Positions 45,028 to 57,569 of a stretch of 64,000 nucleotides of DNA are shown piece after piece (positions within the stretch are counted from its first letter, which is position 1; every line of letters begins with the position of its first letter). Origin of the DNA: Ceratodon purpureus (taxonomy: Eukaryota > Streptophyta > Bryopsida > Pseudoditrichales > Ditrichaceae); contig CM026426.1 in NCBI GenBank assembly GCA_014871385.1, positions 57,314,089 to 57,378,088 on the forward strand, given 5' to 3'. The position numbers and the translations under genes were made by a program. The notes below the pieces were generated by a model. That model worked only from the letters and a program-made list of their open reading frames with translations. It did no database searches and had not been told where the DNA came from.

Positions 45028-46310
45028 GGCCTGTCGTATCAGAAAATCGCTCCCCCTACTTCAAGGTATTCACCAGGCCATTTTACTGAGGGTGACGCGA
45101 GCCAAGCAACAAGCTCTCTTGCGGGTGGCCTTGGACTCTCCCCTGCTGCGTTGCTAAACCCTTTGCAACACACCGTGAAGGACGTGACCCGCAAGGGAAG
45201 GGTTAACAATAAGAAAACTAAGAGAAACAAATTGCAAAAGGTGGATGAGGTCGTCTTTGAATGTTTGGTGAAGGGTGCGGTGCGGTGCGAGGTAAAGGGA
45301 CTGAGCCTGATATGCTCAGTGGAGATGAGTCATCCAGCGGTGACGAACAGGAAACGCAAAACTTGAAGCTTCCGTCCTCTTCTGGAACTACTGACTCAGG
45401 TGAGGAGGAAGAGGACTTTGAAGGTGAGAAATCTGTGGATTCCAAGGAGCGTGAAGATTCAGAGGAGGAAGACGAGGAAGAAGAGGATGGTCCGAGTATG
45501 CCTACTCTAAAGTCCTATGACCCACTGTTTATAAGCCCACAGGAGCCGCTGAGGGTGAAGATTGCTGGAGATGAGCATGTTGTGGCTCCGATCGAAGAGA
45601 TTGTAGCTCCAACAACGGTGACGATTGCTGTAGAGGAGGACCGGTCGAAGACGACAGCAGCAGTGGAGGTTCCTGGTTCCGAGTGTTTGGAGGGGCGCAA
45701 TACAAGGAAGACTGAAGTGACGACAACTGTTGGGGCCGGAGAGCTGATACTAGAAGCACTGGAGGAGGAGATCTTCAGAACACCAGAGAAGACAGTGTCG
45801 AAGACATCGGAGAAGTCACCTGCAAAGAAAAAGATTAAGGATGAGAAGAAGAAGATTAGAGATGTGCCAAACATGGAGGAGGTAGGCCCGGAGGTTGACA
45901 AGGTCGGAGAACAGAAATCGCCTACGAAAGACGAAGACAAGCTACAGGATGAGGAAGATGTACAGGTGGGGCATGCTGAGAGGGTAATGGAGAAAAAGAG
46001 CAACACAAGTGGATCAAAGAAGAGGAAGAAGAAGATGGAACCAAAGAAGGAGGAAGAAGAGTTTTCCACTTCAATGGAGAATCTATACAGTGCGAAGACC
46101 ACCAATCTCTTAGAGCTCACGGATTTGGCAGCGAGGCGGGGTTTTTAGCAGGGTGTTGTAGAGGTTGGGGAAGATTCTAAGGATGACAGTGTCTATCCTC
46201 AAGCCCCGGTAAAGTCTCCGGTTGGACTAGGTAGAGTTATGACAAGGTCGCAAGAGAAGCTACATGCGGTTTCACAGGTAAAGAAGAGGAAGAAGTCTGT
46301 AAAAAAGTAG
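45028..46310 (+). pseudogene. Acidic/basic, lysine-rich nuclear-type protein segment
   Basis: From the acceptor at 45,027 the frame reads LSYQKIAPPTSRYSPGHF and a small basic block. After a frame change or unseen intron near 45,260-45,300 a 290-codon stretch follows with acidic runs (EEEEDFEGEK, EEEDEEEEDG), SP sites (SPAKKKIK, SPTKDED) and nuclear-localisation-like GSKKRKKK. A TAG at 46,146 is followed in the same frame by QGVVEVGED and ends at KKRKKSVKK. It may be the C-terminal part of the RING gene or a separate chromatin-associated protein. Composition alone gives no function. Confidence 0.45.
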
Positions 46311-46582
46311 ATTCTGAATGTGGCTACGGAATGTAGCCACTGCGATGTATCTCCTATCTTGCAACGAGGCTGCTGAAAAAGGAGCCGGAGGTATTCACTC
46401 CCTTTTCTGTTATTGTTCAATTCTGTATTTCTGGTGCGGCTTTGAGCTTTGTCGTGCATGCAGGTGTATGTATGTACTGTCTGTTCAGAGTTATGGTGGA
46501 AAACTTGTAGTTATTATGTAATTGTAAATTCCTTGCCCCTTGACTGTTTTTTGGCTTTTTTTTGGGGCTGGGACCCGTACCA

Positions 46583-47658
46583 GGCTATGCCCTGGTTTGA
46601 TCCTGGAGATTTGTCAAGGGGGATGGAGGCTCTTCCTATTCTAGTCTGTAATCCCTATGCATATATGTCGCCATTCCGGTACATGTCCAACAGCAGGGTT
46701 CATGGGAAAGCCTCTCTGAATTTGAGCCTTTTCTCTCCGAAGCTTGGGAAGTGTTGTAATTGTGGGACTCGGGATTGTTTAAAATCTTTGCAGCCTTGTG
46801 AATGTGGAAAGGAGTAAGGTGGAGAGATAGTCTATAAGGAGGGTGGCATTCTCAAGGATCGGTACCTTCAGCACGGTGGCAACAACTTCCTTGGTTGTAA
46901 GAGGAAAAAAAAACTCTATTCACATGGTGGCTCAGTGATTTATGTGGAGAGGAGGCTTAGTGCCTTGTGTGGTAATCGTGGATCACGCAGGTTCATTAGA
47001 GAATGTAGTGTTAGGTGTGGGTACCACAATGAATGTGGTAATCGTGTTGTTCAACAGGGGATGAAGTATCCAGTAGAGATTTTTCATACGGGCCAGACTG
47101 GATGGGGGGTGAGGGCGAGTAGACCCATTCCTAAAGGTGTGTTTCTCTTTGAGTTGGCTGGGGAGATTCTCACAAATTCTGAGATGATTCTTAGAAATCT
47201 TGTAGCCCCACCTGGACCATCTTTCGCAATGCAATTGGATGCTGATTGGGCCACCGAAGCCAAACTTGATGACAACTCTGCGCTCTGCTTGGATTCCCAA
47301 TTCTTTGGTAACGTGGCAAGATTTGTAAACCACAGGTTTGTAATCCAGCCGGCTGATATGCATTACTGTAATTGTTCGAACTTGTTTAATAATGTCTAAT
47401 GAAAATGTGTGTTTCTTTAGGTGTGAAGATGCCAACTTGATCGAAGTTCCAGTGTAGATTGACAAATGGGATAAGAGCATTTACCACATTGCATTCTTCA
47501 CAAATCGAGACATAGAGATTCATGAAGAGTTAACTTGGGACTATGGCTGCGACTTTAGCTACGAAGACCCTGATTTGCCTTCCTTTGCATGCAAGTGTGG
47601 GAGTACCTACTGTAGGGACTGGCGTAGTACCTTTGTCGTATCTCGTAGATCAGAGTAA
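46583..47658 (+). pseudogene. SUVR-type SET-domain histone H3K9 methyltransferase, transposon-borne
   Basis: Blocks follow the plant SUVR1/2/4 order. There is a DLSRGMEALPI N-terminal block, pre-SET cysteines (CCNCGTRDC...PCECGK, then ECSVRCGYHNECGNRVVQ) and the SET domain (GWGVRASRPIPKGVF, ELAGEILTNSE, NVARFVNHR). An intron at 47,336-47,420 is followed by CEDANLIEVPV, IYHIAFFTNRDIEIHEELTWDYG and the post-SET CKCGSTYCRD. The catalytic and cofactor residues NHRC and EELTWDYG are present. In-frame stops (TAA at 46,815-46,817; TAG after EVPV near 47,453) make it a likely pseudogene. The family methylates H3 lysine 9 in silent chromatin. It lies within the 14.5-kb element, so it is probably a captured host gene. 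Confidence 0.7.
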
Positions 47659-48038
47659 AAGAGTTTTTCTAAATACTAAGTGACATTAATCTTGCGTCTA
47701 ATTAATTGTAAACACTAAGTGCTGCATTGAAGTACTTACAGTAATTGACTGCAAAGATCTATCGAAGTTGCATTTTTGTCTAACAAAGGACTGAAGTTCT
47801 GAAATACAAATCCACTTAAAGAATAAATGCTCACAGTGAATTAAAAAATTAATACAAATAGTATCCAAAGAATACTTATAATATCAGAAGGAGCCATTCA
47901 AATACTACAAAGAGTACTCAAAATTAGTACATATTATACATTCCAATTTACATTAAAATACATAAAGTATTAAAAAACACTAAGTTATTTACATTAAGAG
48001 TACTTGTAGTATCCAGAGACACTCTTAGTTGTGGTTTA

Positions 48039-51000
48039 CTACTCCTCATCGAATGCCCACCAATCGCGCAAAGCATCTTCACATACTCTCATTGTCTCGC
48101 TGGACATCTTGTATACTGGAGAGCCCTTGGCCCTATGGAAAGCAAGTACCATGGGGAATTTGCATGCTCTGACTAGATGTGCATCGACATGCGCCTCCAC
48201 TGCTTCGTTGCAAAATAAATACGTTTTATCCCCACGTCCGTGCTTCTTGAAGTATTTCGCCCTAATAACTTCATCCCCAGCGGCAAAGACACCCCCCCAT
48301 GGACATTCTAGGGGCTCTTGTACCTCGAACTTAGATCTGGTGCACTGCAAAATGTAAAAATCAACGCCGTCTTCATTCTCCTCTTCTGCAGGTATCATGA
48401 AATTATCGCCAACCTGAACCAGGTCTCCTAATTCCAACGACACGCCATCATGCACCCAATTACCTTCATCGTCCATTTCCTCCATCTGTGCAGCCACTGA
48501 AGAAGCGCTCTCCGGAACCAGCCTAGCAACATTCCAGCCCTACACATGAGACGAGTTCAAACAATTAGCCCAATCGCCATCAACGCATGATATACAGAAA
48601 CAAGATAAAGCACGTGTCCTAAGAAGAGTAGGGTCAGATTCAGAGAAGCCCATGATGAATAGAGAGATTTAGATCATGGCAAAGTGTTGCAGCGGATGCT
48701 CCTGTCACTATGGACGACCTCCTTCTCTCCAATGTGCCAAAATACACGGGAGAGGGGTGGAGCCGTGCTGATCTTTGTCCGCCTGTAGGAACTCTAAACC
48801 CGCTCAATGTACTTCTCTTGTAGAAAGTCGACAACTTGTGCAGCATTCGCCAATGGCCTCAAAGGATTCTGGATTTGCTCAGCACTCAATGCCCTCTTCA
48901 CGACCGCCCCGGCTCCGTCCCACTCTTCCTTCCCATGAGCAGTCTCAAAATAGTTCCACCGCATCTTGCATCCCTTGGTGAGCATGGGATATCTAGCCAC
49001 AAAGTACATAGCTGTTGCACATATAAACTGAGCGCTACAACCATCACTATACACCCGATGTTCCTCTGGAATAAATCCTGAGTCCTCTAGCCAATCCCAA
49101 TGCAAAAGCAAGCAATGTTGGACTGTAGCAGAGTCGTGATCTTTGTCATCAGATATGTAAAAGTGTGTCTGCTTCATTACGGTATCCCCTTCTTTCCACA
49201 TTGTAATGTGGACAAGGATGGTTACGGACGTGCTGAAATAGTACAAACTTTGCACTTCATTCTGAATAGCAAAGCTATAATTTTCTGCAAAATCGATATG
49301 AGACACAATTACTCCCTCCGGGACGTTCTTCATCATTAATTGACATTGCTCATCCTGCCACCTTGCTCGAAAGTTGTGGGTGATGAACGTCGACACTGTT
49401 TTCTCCATGTACGACAAAAATTCTTTCACAGGAGTATCCCTGAAAGCCTCTCTGAGCCGCTTCTTGGGCTTTCCAGTCCTCTTATCAATGCCAACCTCAT
49501 AGTATTCAAAACACTTCCACTACACAAGAAACGAGTCAGTACTAGACAACTCGAGAGGGCAAAGGGGAAATAAATGAAAGCCACAGTTTGGACACTCTCC
49601 CATGAGACAATCAAGCTTGTGCCACACATCCATTTCTCCTTTTGGGCACACACAAGATTCCCACATCATTGTAATGCGCTTATAAATTGCCTTGTGTGCA
49701 TGGCAAGCCCCTTCAGCCTCACCCTTACATACTTGACATCGGCAGTTGCACATGATCCTTGAATGCAACCCCCTTAGTTGATCTCTGAGATGGCTCAATC
49801 CAACCTTCATGAAGTCCATCTCTACGTGGTATATACAACAGCAGGTATTTCGTTCCTTCAATTTCCGAACCCACCATGGTTTCAACCTCTCGAAGGCTCT
49901 CTGTTGCACGTTGCACTCTGGATGAGCCTCCATTAAACGCAAAAATAATGTTGTCTGTCAACCACGAATACATTTTCCAAAAGTGTTATACTTGTTGTAC
50001 TAAAAGTAATAAACCTAGGTACAATATGTTCTGAAATCAAGTACAAGTTATACAAAGGATTATATTAAGTACACTATCTTTGTGTTTGTGTTTACATCCA
50101 GTACAAGAAATACAACGGTACTTCGAACACAATAACCAAATGTACGGAGTATAGACGACTCCTACACTCGGTGAATACAAAATATACAAAAAGTATCTTG
50201 GCGTTCATACATTTAATCTTAGTTGTACATCTCCAGTACAGAGGACTTAACACAAATATCACTTACGTACATCGTCAACTACATAAATACAAGTAAGGAG
50301 TCCCAAGTCAGTACCAAACAACAAGAAGCAAAGTATTTAATATACACAACTCCTAAACCAAGTGATACCACTCTGTATAGTAGCAGTACTTATTGCCCAC
50401 GGTAATACATTCGACCCTAGGTTGGTAGGAAATCAAGTACAAATTGCACTATATATTGGGATGGTACTGACGACCTTGTACACTATGGTTGAAAATGCAG
50501 AAGAGGTAAACAATGAATGTACAACATGTATGTTCAGTGGAAGGTCTTACCTGTGTCTTGCAAAGGTAGTGCGTAGGATGAGGCTCCACCCACAGATTTT
50601 GTCCTACCCTGTGTTTAACAACGTCCTTTTTGTTTGGCGAAACCTTGGTTTGCCCGTTCCACCATATCTCAATCTGGAGTTTGACGTAATCTGACAAGCC
50701 TCCTCTCTTCTATCGATTGAGGCAAAGCCGAGGCACTATCTCTTCAGGACTCAACTCATACACTCTTCTATTCATGGCTATATTGATGCTAGACGTAGAA
50801 GTATCCAGTACACGTGACAATGCTGACACTCCATCGACTCCCAAGCTTACTGCCGCATCTAATAAAACACTCTTTCTTGCTAATCGCTCATTTGAGTTTG
50901 CCACCTTCATCAACTGCAGTTCGTTCTTAAAGTTCTCTATGAAACTGTAGGTGACCTTTGCCTCTTGAGGCCTAGGATAATATAGCGGTAATAGAGGCCA

Positions 51001-51359
51001 AAAAGCATTGTGCCTCATGACCCTCTCGACAGCATCTCTTCTACTAGAAGGACCGGGACAACTCCTCAACTCTCCAACAATATACTTCACTATTCCCAAA
51101 GAGATCCGATTCAACTCCCTCAGTGACATCTGATCATGTGTGTCATCATGTAAAGGGTCTGAAGCAAGTTCTCGTGTTTCCTCCTCTCTCTCTCTCTCTC
51201 ACGTGCTCTTTGTAGAGGCTTGCGTGCTCTAGCCGTCTCTCTAGACACAGCTCTCTGCTCTTCCTCCATCCTGTCTGCAGCAGCCCTGGCTGCAGGACCA
51301 GGCCGACTAACACCCCCTCGCACTCGTTGCCTCTTTGCAGTATTCCCCATAACTGACAC
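48039..51359 (-). pseudogene. RNase H-fold transposase-like gene of the 14.5-kb element
   Basis: Minus-strand pieces from 51,359 to 48,039. A basic Arg/Glu-rich N terminus (MGNTAKRQRVRGG) is followed by a helical block (51,129-50,710). The stretch 50,697-50,530 continues in the same frame beyond a TAG. Next is a Cys/His block (CNCRCQVCKGEAEGACHAH, CPNCGFH; 49,942-49,520). The likely catalytic region (49,429-48,794) holds three acidic motifs, SHIDFAENYSF, YSDGCSAQF and HGKEEWDGAGAVVKR, spaced as in RNase H-like transposases; this set recurs in repetitive plant and animal genes. The C-terminal part (48,497-48,039) has GDLVQVGDNF and ends WWAFDEE. Introns lie between the pieces. With the element's inverted ends around it, it is the best candidate for its transposase, now decayed. 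Confidence 0.55.
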
Positions 51360-51510
51360 CCTGAATCTGGTAACACATAAAAATGATTAGTACATAGAGA
51401 GTGCAGATTATAGCAATGAGCGAAGTACAATCAATGAGGCGATGAAAATGAAACAATTTGAATGCGTCCACATGAAAATGTAAAAGAACTTACCAAACTG
51501 TAGTTGCCTG

Positions 51511-52002
51511 TCACCGCCTAAATGCAATGGACTTGCTGCTATTAGTGGGGGAACCTATGGAAAATTGTACGTCTGATAGAGAAGGCAGGTACTCGTAGCT
51601 ACTATAGGAATCTAGACTAACTGCGGTTGCAAATAGTGCACGCCTCGGGGACTCTTCAGATACGGTGTTGCATTTGCCTAGATAATAGTCACGGTTCCCT
51701 TGTTTAGAGACCGGGGTTTCAGAAACGTAACAAGAGTCACTAGTCTCGCTATCCACTGTGTATAGGAGGGAGTCTATCTCGGTACTAGCGGAGAGCAATC
51801 CCGGAGAGAACCCTTTTGCAAGGAAGTACGAAGTAATCAGTTTTTGGACAAAGAGGGATTGCTGCCTGAACTTAGACATCGTACAACGAACAGTTCTGTA
51901 AATCGCATATTCTAGCAAGGAAACAAAACAAGAGCCATGCACAAACTGTAGTTGAATTCCAAGCGACACCGAGTAGACACAGAATACAGCAGAGCACAAC
52001 AA
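51511..52002 (-). CDS. Hypothetical Ser-rich protein, possible first exon
   Basis: A frame with a likely internal start MSKFRQQSLF (near 51,879), about 120 residues, rich in Ser/Tyr (SETSDSCYVSETPVSK). A TTTG/GTAAGT donor lies just beyond, at about 51,494, so it may be an upstream exon of the transposase-like gene. No family is recognised. Confidence 0.3.
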   Translation of the reverse strand: MLCSAVFCVYSVSLGIQLQFVHGSCFVSLLEYAIYRTVRCTMSKFRQQSLFVQKLITSYFLAKGFSPGLLSASTEIDSLLYTVDSETSDSCYVSETPVSKQGNRDYYLGKCNTVSEESPRRALFATAVSLDSYSSYEYLPSLSDVQFSIGSPTNSSKSIAFRR

Positions 52003-52733
52003 CTAGGCTGAGAAGAAGAGGGAATCCAGGGCGGCGCCAACGTGGAGGCCAAGGGGTTGCTAGTGGCGGCGGCATCTTAGGCTCGGCGCCCCTAGAAAAT
52101 AGGATCTTGATTATCCGTTACCAGAGAATGTACTCACTGTATGTGGAAACTTAGTGTACTCTTTGCATGTACAAAATGCATGTACTCACACCGTGTACAC
52201 ACTGCACATACTAAATTAACTTCCTATCGTGTTGCTTGATAAGAGCCTCGAGTGTAAATATTTTAATTGGTTGTCATTTCCTTCGAATTGACCAGTGGAC
52301 GTTGATGTTGCGGATAAATATTGATCATGTGGACGATATTTATTAGTTTTAAGCTCTGCGCTTTATAAATGAATCTTGTGGATTTCTCGCCAGCTAATAT
52401 GGATAAACCGAAAGGGTGCCTTTAAATCTTTTTTACAGTATGTGAATTTCTAAACGGCCAATATGATGTAGAGGAATGTTTCTTTGTAACAATGTGCATC
52501 TGCAAAACAATAAGCAGTGTAGTTGCAGTGACTTAGAAAAATGCGTGATCCTTCAACTTGATCAGAGTATACACCTGTTAAAATTGAAAATGGACCCTTG
52601 ACAGCTTCTGTGTAGTTGCGTCAGGTACCACAAAAATATCCTAAAACTAATGAGAACTTCATTTACAAGGGGAGATTTGAGACACATCTAGCATGTAGTC
52701 ACTACGGGAGAGAACAAGAAATCAACATAACCC

Positions 52734-53033
52734 TTAACTCATATAAAAATGGAACAACATTGCAAAAACACGGTTCCAGATGTCTACATCTTGCGCAAGC
52801 TCCCGTTCATGTTCCAAGCCGATGCGGATGAGGAGCAGAGTGGTTAAGACGCTGGCATTCACCAAGGCAACATGATTCTCGAAGGGCTTCTCGAATCCGA
52901 AAACGTCTGCAAGGAATTGAAAATGCTCCTCCAACTCCCCCTTGTCCCACCATAGTTCGACGTCGTCTTCTTCAACAGATGCTGTTCTCAGTATGGCCTT
53001 CTGTCTATCACCAGGGTCGAACAGTTCGTCCAT
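52734..53033 (-). CDS. Hypothetical 99-aa acidic protein
   Basis: MDELFDPGD start, acidic first half (VEEDDVELWWDKGELEEHF), then a helix-like hydrophobic second half (NASVLTTLLLIRIGLEHE). No family is recognised. It lies in the right arm of the 14.5-kb element. Confidence 0.3.
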   Translation of the reverse strand: MDELFDPGDRQKAILRTASVEEDDVELWWDKGELEEHFQFLADVFGFEKPFENHVALVNASVLTTLLLIRIGLEHERELAQDVDIWNRVFAMLFHFYMS

Positions 53034-54150
53034 CTCCTCGGATTTTGATTCCTCTCAAAGTTCTTCGACATCACCGTTACATCGACTTCCCACCTGAACA
53101 AGTTGAACAACAGTATAAGTATCTACAAATCAAAACGTCATGATTAAATATACAAATGCTAATGCCAAATGTGTGGTAGGTTTTTCCAAACCTGTAAAAT
53201 ACGTGCTCGATCCTCCTCCGCTTCTAATAGTCTCATACAAATACCACCCCTTGAGCTCTCTCATTCTCTCTAAACAAAACCCCTACAATTGAATGAACCT
53301 AGAACCTAGTAGAAGATGAAGGTGCTAAGACAAGGGTATGTTGAGTGATTACGGCACTAATGCGCACCCACAGCTGTGCATGCGAAAGCTATGTAGAAGA
53401 AAGGCAAAGCAGAAGAAAGACGCACACTTGACTAGGTCTCGACGCTAGAAGAGGTGTGAAAGTGGCAGGGAGAACACAAGGCAACCTCTGACGGCGCTTG
53501 GCGTCCTGGAATGTAGGATCTAGGGGCAAGAAATTGATGGTGGAGATGAGCGATGCTCAACACGAACGGTCAAGATCTACCGGAGCTCTGTACAATATGT
53601 ACTCTATGTACCTTATGTATAGATTGAACGCAATCGCATGTATAAAATGAGATGGCGGGAAAATTGTTTTTTCACGTATTCTTTGATTAGCCATCGTAGA
53701 ACAACCTTTGGGCACCCAAAATCCGCGCTTGGATCCACAGAAATCTTAATTTTACATACACTTTCCCCCCGCCAACTATACAGTACTAATTATGCAAATT
53801 CACACCAAATATGTAATCCCGCTTCAAATCTTCTAACGGTTTTGAAAAGGCCATTCCATTGCCTATTTCCTGCGAGATAATCAGCTAAATCCATGCAATC
53901 CCAAACAAATATTTCTGTACTTTTCTTTTTTTTTTGTACTTGGGACATATGAAGTGAACCCGTCATAAGTACAAAATTAACATGAACAATTAAGTTTTAC
54001 AATCCTTTCAACAGTAATAATAAGACCTTCGACATCTTACCTATTCCTTTCTCAGATCAAAACCTGCAAAAACATTGAGGCATCATGCTCTATCAAAGTA
54101 TAAAGCTAAGTTACTCTGCCATATACTGTACTGTGACTCAAAAAGTACTA
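53034..54150. other. Gene-free right arm of the 14.5-kb element
   Basis: Only short unsupported frames. GTAC motifs and AT-rich sequence lead to the right inverted repeat. I see no gene. Confidence 0.5.
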
Positions 54151-54153
54151 GGA

Positions 54154-54172
54154 TCTAGCATACTTACACCCT
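54154..54172 (-). repeat. Right terminal inverted repeat
   Basis: TCTAGCATACTTACACCCT, the exact reverse complement of 39,667-39,685. Confidence 0.85.
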
Positions 54173-54394
54173 GTAAGCACTAATTATGCCACACAGCCGA
54201 CTGTTGGGTCAATGATTGCTAAAGTAGCAGGGACTACAAAAACGTAAAGGAAGGAGCCAAGTATTGGTAGCTGACTGATTGGAGAAGGCCAAGGAGAGCC
54301 GACCAGAGCAGAGAGGGAATAACAGCCGCCCAAACTAGGAAGAACACATTGCCAACTGAACGCAGCCGACTGACAATATCAGCCGTTCACACCC

Positions 54395-57325
54395 ATGGAG
54401 GAAGGTGAATCGAACGATCTGCAGGCTGAGCAACAAGCCATGGAGAGGTACAAACGTTGGCTGCAACATGAGGAGCAGATAGTAGAGCCGATGTCACCTG
54501 AGGTGCTACTGGAAAGTGACTGGGTACAATGGGCACTGGAGGCCTTTGCAGCGGACTTACTGGCCAAGAAGGAAAGAGCCTGGCAACACCAAGTAAGTCA
54601 AAACCAAGGCAGGCCAGACCCAAGAAAGTACCTCATGCAGCTAGAGGCTTTGCAACAGGGCGCACAATCGGGAGTTGCATCACTGCACCACTGGCATACA
54701 GAGCCACAGTGGCCAGAGAAGAATCCAACACCACAGGAGGCCGACTTTGACCGCCGTGTTGAAGAAGCAATGCAGAGATTGGCAGCAGAGGAGTTGGCAG
54801 CTCAGCAGTCGGCAGCGCAACACTTGGCAGCACAGCAGTTGGCTACCCAGCAAAGGGAACAAGAACGGCTCAAACGGGAGCAGCATGAGCATACACAAAT
54901 CGAGGATTGGTGGAAGGAGCAACAAAGGAGGCAGGAGTATGAGCGCATTGGAGAGATATCAGCAAGGCCGCCTGATTTATCTACCTTTCATTTAGAGTCA
55001 ACTGTGGGCAAGAGCGTTTCAATACTATTGCTTGCAAAGCCGACCTTGACACCACACAAGTTTTCTGGATACTTGGGCAACCGGACAGGTGATGTGTACG
55101 ACGCGCTACAGCCAACTCAGTCCGTATGGTATCCTGAGCAATCAGCTCAGCCAGCTGTTGGAGACTCAATACTTGGTCCAATTGATGTAGCCCAGTCACT
55201 GGATGCTTGGCCTAATCCAGCACCTCCGGGCTATAGTTTTGGTGATCTTTCGTGAGCCGACCGGGCCGTGCCGACTGCCACTAAAATACAGACGACTTAT
55301 CCGGCCACTTTGGCAGGATGTCCCTCTGTAGTACCAGTAGTGCGCACAGCCAACTTTAAGTGAGCTCTTCCAAGGCCACCTGTCAGTGCAGAGCGGAAGC
55401 AATTACCGTACCGGGCATACAAGGAGGGAACTGACCCTGATGCTCACCTAAGGCATTTTGACAAGTGTGTTTGGTACAATGGAGAGACAGATGAGATTGT
55501 CATCATCCTCCTCTTTGGAACAACCCTTGTTGATAAGGGCCAGACTTGGTTTGATGATTGGCTGGATCATCACCCCAATTGTACTTGGGAGGAGGCGAAG
55601 GAGGCGTTCAAGATGCGGTTCAGGGAGCAAGATTCTGATGAATAGGTGTTCATGACTCTAAGGACCTTCAAACAAGGTGAGGGGGAGAAGGTTCAAGATT
55701 ATTGTGAGAGGTTTACAAAACTGATCAGGTGTTTGAAAACAGATGTTGGAGAAGGCTTCAAGCTGACCTACTTCAGGGCAAGCCTGCTGGACTACCAAGA
55801 AGGTCACCACAAGCGCCCATACAGCCAACACTCTGGCTGATTTGCAGGAGGTAGCTCGGCGCTGTAAAGCCCACTCCATCAATGCCTTAGGGGAGGAGCT
55901 GTACTTTCAAGCCCGGCATACAAAGCCGACTACTGGACAGCCGACTGCTAGACAGCCGACTACCTTACCGGCTCAGGCGGAGGGAGCAGAGTCAGATAGT
56001 GGGAGGTAATGCACAGTCTGCAAGAAATACGGCCCTGACGATGCTTACTGTTTTTTCAACCCAGCCAACCCGAACAATAAACTTCCACGACCTGAAGGTA
56101 CACCAATTGTGGGGGTCGACGACGTAACTGCTCAACAACACGGCAGCAACTCGAGCCGACCTGTTGACAGCCTACCTGGAGGGTACCAGCATGATGGCTA
56201 TGGCCAAATCGATACTTGCTATATTTGCGACGAGACCGACCATCAAATGCGCAATTGTCCTTACAAGTTGAGGTTTGAGCAGTTTGTGGCATCTAGAAAA
56301 CTTGATAGTGATACAATGGGTGTCAATAATGTGGAACCGCAGGAGCTGGAAGTGGAGGAGCTGGAACTGCAAGAGCCATCTGAGGTGGTAGATTCTCTAA
56401 CCAGAGCAGCAAGAGTGGAGGTGGGCTTCCGTTGGAAGACAAAGAGGCACAGGAGGAGCTTGAAGGGGCCACAACAGTCAACTTGGATGCCAGCGCACCT
56501 ACGGCACCAACTTTGGATGGTGACTGGATTGGTTTTATTAACCCTGATTGTCTACAGGATATCCCAAAGAAGGCGCCTGACACAAATATGGAGAGTCTTC
56601 TCGGAACCCAGCTAGAAGCTTTGGTGCAGGAGATTAGCCGCCAAATCCTGGAGACCCCCATTACACTATTGTTAGGACAACTGTTGGTAGTGGCCCCTAC
56701 TCTCACAGAGTACTTGAAGAGTCAAGTGTTCGGAGCAAGGGCGTGCAAGCCGATTGCGTCTGTAGACTCGATTGAGCCGCCTGTACCAGCCGACCATACC
56801 GAGCCGACCGTGAAACAGGGTTCACTTGAGTTGATTCCAAGGGTCTCCAATGATCCAAGGATACAACCTACGGTGGTTGTTGGAGCTGTGAATATTGATC
56901 TTGGTCGCCCTGTGATTTCTGTATAGGTGGAGGATTTGACCTTTAAGAACGTACTTCTGGAAGAGGGCTCTATAGTCAGCTTGATTACAGAAGAGGAGAA
57001 GGTGACGGTACCATCGTTAGAGGAGGCCATTGGATTCAAGCAGCGGCTGCTATTTGTCAACACTGCATTGAGGGAGACAATCTTGGCAGCAGAGCAGATA
57101 GCAGCACGGCAGGAGGATTTTCACTGCCCAACTGTTTTAGACGGTGAGGTCCCATTTCGAGGAGGAAGCTCCCTAGGTGGCTTCTTCGAGCCAACTCCTT
57201 TACAGAGCCGACCGCCACAGCCTTCTTCAGACGGCTCTCAGAATGATTATCAGGGCGCCACTCCAGTTTTTACGAAGCGACTTTTACACAGCCCACTTCT
57301 ATGGAGCCGACCGTTTCAAACTTAA
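54395..57325 (+). pseudogene. gag region of the LTR retrotransposon
   Basis: It begins with a Gln/Glu-rich coiled-coil segment (MEEGESNDLQAEQ, with repeated LAAQQ). The retrotransposon gag domain follows (block FKQGEGEKVQDYCERFTKL), then a CCHC zinc knuckle (CYICDETDHQMRNCPYK, near 56,215). After the knuckle comes a stretch weakly like a retropepsin and a low-complexity tail. No polymerase follows before the 3' LTR. The region is broken in several places. Confidence 0.75.
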
Positions 57326-57569
57326 GCTCCACCAATGGGCCCAAGGTTGAGCGACCCCACGAATGGACGACTTCACGGCAGCAGCTAGCATCACTGCTAG
57401 TTAGGAAGGGGTTCCATGTATTTGATACCAAGGATTAGTTTTCTTCTCCACCATTTACTAGTGTAGTCAATTTTTTTTACTGCAAGCCGCTTAGCCTTCT
57501 TTCCATTTACCACCCTCTCTCTGAGTCTCCATGCGTTCTGAAGGCAGAACTACCGGAAAAAGGGGATAA

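Larger units (their letters stand above)
39667..54172. mobile_element. 14.5-kb DNA transposon with terminal inverted repeats, carrying SUVR-like and RING genes
   Basis: The left end AGGGTGTAAGTATGCTAGA (39,667-39,685) is repeated exactly in reverse complement at 54,154-54,172, and similarity continues a few bases inward (CCCTATA / TCCTAGT). It sits inside the LTR element, between its leader and its gag region. Plus-strand genes: coiled-coil/RING and SUVR-like SET. Minus-strand genes: an RNase H-fold transposase-like gene and two small frames. No clear target duplication was found: the 8-bp flanks GTGTCTGT and GTAAGCAC do not match, so the true ends may lie a few bases outward. GTAC motifs are frequent in its non-coding parts. 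Confidence 0.75.

Noticed and set aside
45515-46120. 201-residue minus-strand Ser/Phe-rich frame
   Set aside because: Mirror of the Lys/Glu-rich plus-strand coding stretch.
39659-54180. 8-bp target duplication of the 14.5-kb element
   Set aside because: The flanks GTGTCTGT and GTAAGCAC do not match, so I claim only the inverted ends.
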